Part shown: positions 60,301 through 64,000 of the stretch, in pieces | Layout of the letters: each line of letters opens with the position of its first letter | Position numbering within the stretch: the first letter of the stretch is position 1 | Origin: Setoptus koraiensis | Taxonomy: Eukaryota; Arthropoda | Direction of reading: 5' to 3' | NCBI GenBank assembly: GCA_048013815.1 | Contig: CM106586.1 | Coordinates: 13,454,001-13,518,000 of the forward strand | Length of the DNA: 64,000 nucleotides | Translations under genes and position numbers: made by a program | Notes under the pieces: model-generated | What the model saw: the letters and a program-made list of their open reading frames with translations, nothing else | Told to the model about the DNA's origin: nothing | The model's database searches: none

Positions 60301-61814
60301 ACTATCATCAACATTATTTGATGATGCCGCAAACAATGACAGATCACCGTTGCGCTTGATGTTGTTGTTGTTGATAGTACCTATGGGGTTGCCATTGTTG
60401 ACCACGCTATTATAGTCTCCATTCTTAGTTTCTACCGGAATCGATTGGCCATGATTGATAAAAGCACCCTGTTGGTTAAGGTCAGCATATATCTTATCAT
60501 CGGAGCTTGTTGTTAAATGCATTGACGACGCATCACGATGATTGGGTGCATGTTTCTTATTCATGAGATGCCTATTCTGATAGTGTGCATCTGCGGTCAC
60601 AGCACCGGCAGAAGTGGCAGCAGTTACCGAGTCATTCCTATTTATGTTGTTGGCCGCACTATCCTGAGGTATGGCCACTCTTTGACGATTGGAATTGTGG
60701 TCTTGAATTTTGTATTGATGCTGATGGTGATTGTGATTGTTGTTGTGTTGGTTACTTAACATTTGATCTACATGTATATCACTGGCGTACGGTGTCACCA
60801 TTGGCCTGGTAACCTGTGATGACTGTCGATTCTGTTGTTGGTCAAGACTGTGTTGCTGTTGTTGCGAAGCAATCAAATGAGATGCTTGATTCGGCTTGCT
60901 TGCAGAGTTATCGCTACCTAACCAATCATTATCATTATTATTATTAGCAGGCATCATTATAGGCAGATGTCGTGGACCATTAGATGATGTCATAGTGGAC
61001 GATGATTGATTTGAAGTTGATTGTTGCTGATCATTGCCACCGATTAGAATAAATTGCTGCTGCTGTTGTGGTAGTGATTGTTGCTGCTGTTGTGGTAGTG
61101 ATTGTTGCTGCTGTTGTTGATTATTGCCACTGGCGAGTTGTTTTGCTGTTTGTGACGATTGTATTGCGCTGCTATTGAACCTTAGCGCTGCTGATAATAG
61201 AGGATTATTGTGGTGTTGCGTAGCACCTACTAAATTGCTTGGACCAGTGAGCGTGCTCGAGAATTTTTGATGATATTTTGGCTGAGATCCAGTTGCTGGC
61301 TTGAGCTCCATGAGAATCTAACATTGAGAGTCAATTATGTTGTGAGCGGATATTTATGGTTGGATAATTGAATAAAATGGATTGTTGGAAAAGTTAAGAA
61401 AATAATTGCTAGAAAATAGGCGAATAGTCATCGTATGCAGCGACTGGAACGGGTGCGAATCGCAAATGAAAATGGACGGTCTTCGTGATTCGTCGATATT
61501 ATCAATAATCGATTAAATAGATCGACAATGCACGCTTTCTGTTGCAACTTGTTATACGATGGGCATTCTGTGGCCGTTGTATAACAAAAAAGCGCGCTCT
61601 CGTTAGCAATAGTGGACGCATCTCTGAACAATTCGCCTTAAAATCGAACTGAAAACTTTGAGTGCGCGCCAAATTTGATCTTGATTAAATTGAAAAACTA
61701 ATTGATTAAAATATTTAAAAAAAAACTCACCTGTAATGCAATTGTTGCAGCGAACAACAAGTGGTGGCTCCTCATCTTACTGCTGAATATTTTGACTTTT
61801 CTTATATGATTCAT
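54391..61814 (-). CDS. ZP-domain transmembrane protein with a giant low-complexity ectodomain
   Basis: Cuticle-type zona pellucida protein of the apical extracellular matrix. Exons 61814-61731, 61317-57751, 57040-56898, 56635-56535, 56190-56128, 56024-55946, 55129-54967 and 54876-54391, all in phase. It is 1,548 aa from the ATG at 61775 (MRSHHLLFAATIALQ) or 1,561 from 61814. Exon 2 encodes about 1,000 residues rich in Gln, Asn, Ser and Thr, including QQQQQSLP repeats. Then the ZP domain follows: YQCNSISVRLSRLTDISAEC, FNGTFKGIIYSSGYVNDPTC, NQCGTLG, WNTLSIQYNPMIEQEWD, GSPVVFTINPPQCQMD, VTVGDPLTLLIHM, GYDILVKNCIAHNG, GCVVNERFISPF and CEIHMCQTACPPQMC. A basic RRLSKR follows as a possible processing site. 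A TM helix (FIFFASTISVLIFVTCISV) and a short tail end the protein. Confidence 0.88.
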
Positions 61815-64000
61815 TATTGTTTTGTCGACGATACTGTTGCGACGGACGTAATCAACGAGTGAGTGTTGATTTAGTCACCTAACAATCTTTATCAATTTAT
61901 GCTTCAATTTTCCGTTGTATGTGTTCGAGCAACTGTTTCAGTAATGTCAGGATGTACTTTGTTTTGATTTGCTTTGTTTTGCTTTGTTTTGTTTCTTTGC
62001 GTCTTGCTGAAGTAAAAAAGTGTTGAGGCACGGAATGCCTAAAACAACGATGAAAAATTATGAGAAAAAACAATGATGATGACAGTGTGTTGAAAACTTT
62101 TTGCTTTGTTTGAGAATTGCTTCCTCTGTGCTCATACACAAATAGAGCGGTGTGTGGTAGGTATATATATCAACAAATGCTTCTGTCAATTGTATGACGG
62201 CTGACTGTGAATATGTCAAAATTGATAATCAAGATTGCTGCCGCTGCTGTTGATGTTGATGTTGTTAGAACTGTGCGATTGATGCTATAGATTTGTAAGG
62301 TGTCATAGAATTGTGATGAATTGCGGAAAACTTCAATTCAGCCACCTTGACTGATGTCTGTCGAATAAATGATGACCACCGAATGTTAGTTGTGTTCGGT
62401 CGACCCCCCTCTATCGTTTGCTAGTTACCTTCGAGTAACTTCTATCTCGCTCCGTCTCTCTGTCTCTCTCTTTGTCGCTATTCCAGACGGTCGGCGTGTC
62501 CGAGTAGCAGTTTGAGCGGCGCGAATGAGCTTGCCGAGGAACAGGGAATTGTTAGAATGTGTGTAAACTTCGTGTGATCTGTTTTCCTTTTGTGATACTG
62601 CTATACTACTAGCTGGCTCATCATATCATTCGAGCGACAACCTTCAAGCTATTCGGCATCACTCAATAGTGGACTCTGGTGTATATGTTATGCTATGTAG
62701 TGGCTATGATGATGAATTTCCTATACACAACAGGAGCATGTCTATTTTGAGGCAACGGCGGCACATCGAGTCAGAGTTTGTCGAGCGAAGACAGCTCACT
62801 GCTAGTACTGCTATGACTGCTCCAGCAACGACAACAACACACCCACCACTGCTAATACTACTGTTACGTCGTCGGCTACTGACCGTGGTGTTAGTGGTCA
62901 TTTTGTTCACCCTTTGTTAGTGTGTGCAAAACCATTCGGTGTTAACTTCTTCTTCCTTTGCGCACACAGGATAAGAGCGCTCACTGTCTGGCTCGTTGCC
63001 GTCTAGCCACCTCGCTACCTGGTTGGCTGCCTAGCTAGCTCGATGCTAGCTATTTCGCGTATCGTTGATGCTAAGCTAACTAACGCCAATGATGATTTGA
63101 TTTTTTTTATACACTTCTGTGTTTTGTCGCAACACACATGTGATATAACAAATTCGACAAACTCAGCGGTATACACACTAACACATGCAGAAACACATAG
63201 AAACACAGTCAGGGAGAACCATTGGGAGTCATGATTACAGATCTTGTGTGTGATAGTTGTTAATCAAGGCCTACCTATGTCAGACATGACACCTTATTGG
63301 GCGCATACATAAGTTAACAACAACAATGGACATGAGTTGCCTCCAGAGAGTAGAAGTGATCAAGCTTGGATGATCACGATAAAACGTTTTTCCAGACGTT
63401 TTTCCCACTGGATGGCAGCCGCAATTTTACACAAATACACACACACACACACACACACACATGAGCACCTGAGCACATAAAGTGACCAAATTGTACGTGT
63501 CCGACACCATAGCATGTTTAGTTAGACACATTGAAGATGAACGAACTCTCTCACTTGAGTCGCCTTGTTACAGTAATCCAGAAAAGGTGCACAATAGTAA
63601 TTTACAGTGTCATTGTGTGATGAGCTGATATTCAATGATATAATCCGTCTGAACTTCTGAGACCAACATGATCAGATCAGATTATTTGTGATGAGCTGAG
63701 AATTCGTCATCTCCTCTCAATGCCTCTCGTTGGGTTGGATTTGATTGGGTCGGATCCGCTCCGCTCCGATCCGGTGCAATCATCTGGTAACCTTTTTGAA
63801 TTAGTTTTCATCTTGGCTCTGTTAACCATTTAGCTCAACTAACACAGCGCCACTATCTAATATAGTGTGTTGGAGGCAATCTCATTCATAGTCAAATGGA
63901 GGCTATTTTACAATTTAGCCAACCACCTCTCTGGACCACTCAGATGGTCATGATTTATTCTATGGTGATGCTGTTACTGCCAATGAGAGACGCTAACAAT
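61815..64000. other. Intergenic region upstream of the ZP-domain gene
   Basis: No gene is supported. It contains a TTTTG/TTTGC tract near 61963-61992 and a CA array. It presumably holds the ZP gene promoter. Confidence 0.6.
63436..63461. repeat. (CA)n microsatellite
   Basis: About 26 bp of AC dinucleotide. Confidence 0.9.

Noticed and set aside
1..64000. tRNA, rRNA or CRISPR features
   Set aside because: No tRNA-like cloverleaf with a T-loop motif, no rRNA signature and no spaced direct repeats were seen.

Overview
The window reads as nuclear DNA of a small-genome arthropod, most likely an acariform mite. The evidence is an arthropod-type arginine kinase, a gustatory-receptor-like protein whose last membrane helix carries a TYhhhhhQF-type motif, a ZP-domain cuticle-type membrane protein and a class B peptide-hormone receptor. 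Many introns are short (about 60-110 bp) with GT-AG borders, and the intergenic DNA is AT-rich and full of microsatellites. The species assignment is inference; the gene families are recognised directly. Exon borders were set by hand from splice consensus, reading frame and family conservation, and each multi-exon model was checked for phase.

Region by region. 1-5.8 kb: intergenic DNA with GA arrays. 5.8-11.3 kb: a class B GPCR with a roughly 300-residue insert in extracellular loop 1. 11.3-17.6 kb: a tandem array of three MKK7-like kinase genes on the minus strand. It is interleaved with broken copies of the GPCR 3' end, of the ATG12/PPWD1 head-to-head promoter and of an orphan gene, which makes a segmental-duplication mosaic. 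18.3-21.8 kb: the intact orphan gene, PPWD1, ATG12 and a GPKOW-like fragment. 23.3-24.7 kb: a secreted His/Asn/Tyr-rich orphan. 24.9-29.4 kb: small secreted candidates, one with an in-frame TAG, and regulatory DNA. 29.5-30.6 kb: arginine kinase. 30.8-34.7 kb: a small secreted candidate and retrotransposon debris with a long inverted repeat. 34.9-36.7 kb: a divergent acid lipase. 37.0-39.0 kb: a gustatory-receptor-like gene. 40.0-40.4 kb: a GC-rich island with a decayed RING-finger ORF carrying two in-frame UGA codons. 40.7-41.3 kb: a TA-flanked pogo-like transposon remnant. 41.4-42.3 kb: TYW2/TRMT12. 43.2-43.9 kb: Rap2. 43.9-50 kb: a long gene-poor, microsatellite-rich stretch. 50.0-54.1 kb: RNASEH2B, a coiled-coil gene whose first residues resemble those of MED17, and MED17 itself. 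54.4-61.8 kb: an eight-exon ZP-domain gene with a huge low-complexity ectodomain. 61.8-64 kb: intergenic.

Most genes are unrelated housekeeping or membrane functions and do not form a pathway. They cover energy buffering, tRNA modification, Ras-like signalling, RNase H2, Mediator, autophagy and a spliceosomal cyclophilin. Three signals stand out: the duplication mosaic of MKK7-like kinases with progressive decay, the chimeric coiled-coil gene sharing the MED17 start region, and the GPCR with a giant extracellular loop. No prokaryotic elements, CRISPR arrays, rRNA or tRNA genes were seen.
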